A stretch of DNA of 40,266 bases from Erythrobacteraceae bacterium (GTDB taxonomy: Bacteria > Pseudomonadota > Alphaproteobacteria > Sphingomonadales > Sphingomonadaceae). Below are positions 40,128 through 40,266 of the stretch, piece by piece. The notes below the pieces were generated by a model. That model had not been told where the DNA came from and did no database searches. It saw only the letters and a list, made by a program, of their open reading frames with translations. Position 1 is the stretch's first letter; the number at the start of each line of letters is the position of its first letter. Position numbers and translations under genes: made by a program. The stretch spans positions 1 through 40,266 of the forward strand of contig JAIYEK010000176.1 in NCBI GenBank assembly GCA_027487015.1, given 5' to 3'.

Positions 40128-40266
40128 CTCGTAGGTGCCAAGGAGCCCGCGGGCGACCACCCAGTTGTGGATCTCGCTCGGGCCGTCATAGATGCGCATG
40201 GTGCGCAGCTTGTTGCTCATGAGGTAGAGCGGCAGCTCGCGGGTCATGCCCATGCCGCCATAGAGC
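40125..40266 (-). CDS. Acyl-CoA dehydrogenase, C-terminal end (partial at window edge)
   Basis: Only the last 46-47 codons lie in the window. They read LYGGMGMTRELPLY, LMSNKLRTMRIYDGPSEIH and NWVVARGLLGTYE before a TAA stop, the usual C-terminus of acyl-CoA dehydrogenases whose IYDGPSEIH contacts FAD of the neighbouring subunit. The rest of the gene, including the catalytic Glu, is beyond the right edge. It is convergent with the TonB-receptor gene. Confidence 0.88.
   Translation of the reverse strand, partial: LYGGMGMTRELPLYLMSNKLRTMRIYDGPSEIHNWVVARGLLGTYE

Noticed and set aside
1-40266. CRISPR arrays, insertion sequences, toxin-antitoxin pairs or prophage genes
   Set aside because: No regularly spaced repeats, transposase, integrase, phage structural gene or recognisable toxin-antitoxin pair was seen.

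Overview
The window looks like chromosomal DNA of a GC-rich alphaproteobacterium, most likely Sphingomonadales (Erythrobacter/Porphyrobacter-like). This is inferred from base and codon composition, a very large TonB-dependent receptor of sphingomonad type, a probable (2S)-methylsuccinyl-CoA dehydrogenase, tightly overlapping genes, and a general mix of redox, efflux and lipid-metabolism genes. No species can be named from the sequence alone. No insertion sequence, prophage, integrase or CRISPR array was seen.

Layout. (1) 1-1787: tRNA-Gln(TTG), then a membrane-anchored di-heme c-type cytochrome of the RoxA/di-heme peroxidase type. (2) 1784-6792, minus strand: five genes joined by 4-base ATGA overlaps, encoding in order a GNAT-like protein, an E1/ThiF-type adenylating enzyme, a polytopic membrane protein, a second GNAT-like protein and an FMN nitroreductase. 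This is the best candidate in the window for an uncharacterised biosynthetic or modification system. (3) 7113-9358: a divergent NarX/NarL-type two-component system. (4) 9499-14838: an AhpD-like protein, a LysR regulator, a small membrane protein behind a palindrome-containing promoter, a HerA-like ATPase, an AraC regulator and Dps. (5) 14802-17358: an alginate-export-family porin, a pirin and a YjdJ-type acetyltransferase. (6) 17499-21558: an isochorismatase-like hydrolase, then a coupled XapX / YtcJ-type amidohydrolase / DoxX / DUF1275 run. (7) 21663-27514: a complete tripartite RND efflux operon. (8) 27661-29318: two convergent AraC regulators. (9) 29319-31159: an AT-rich gap, a signal-less YVTN beta-propeller protein and CsaA. 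(10) 31252-33145: two tandem MAPEG proteins and thioredoxin reductase. (11) 33206-36320: a tyrosine phosphatase, an orphan receiver protein and methylsuccinyl-CoA dehydrogenase. (12) 36693-40266: a 1122-residue TonB-dependent receptor with a strong terminator, and the 3' end of an acyl-CoA dehydrogenase.

Several themes recur. Redox and stress functions are prominent (di-heme cytochrome, AhpD, Dps, pirin, DoxX, TrxB, MAPEG). Genes are packed so tightly that four convergent pairs end inside one shared CTAG, with no room for a terminator. Where convergent neighbours do not overlap, a GC-rich hairpin lies between them. Functional calls rest on sequence motifs read by eye; no database search was possible.
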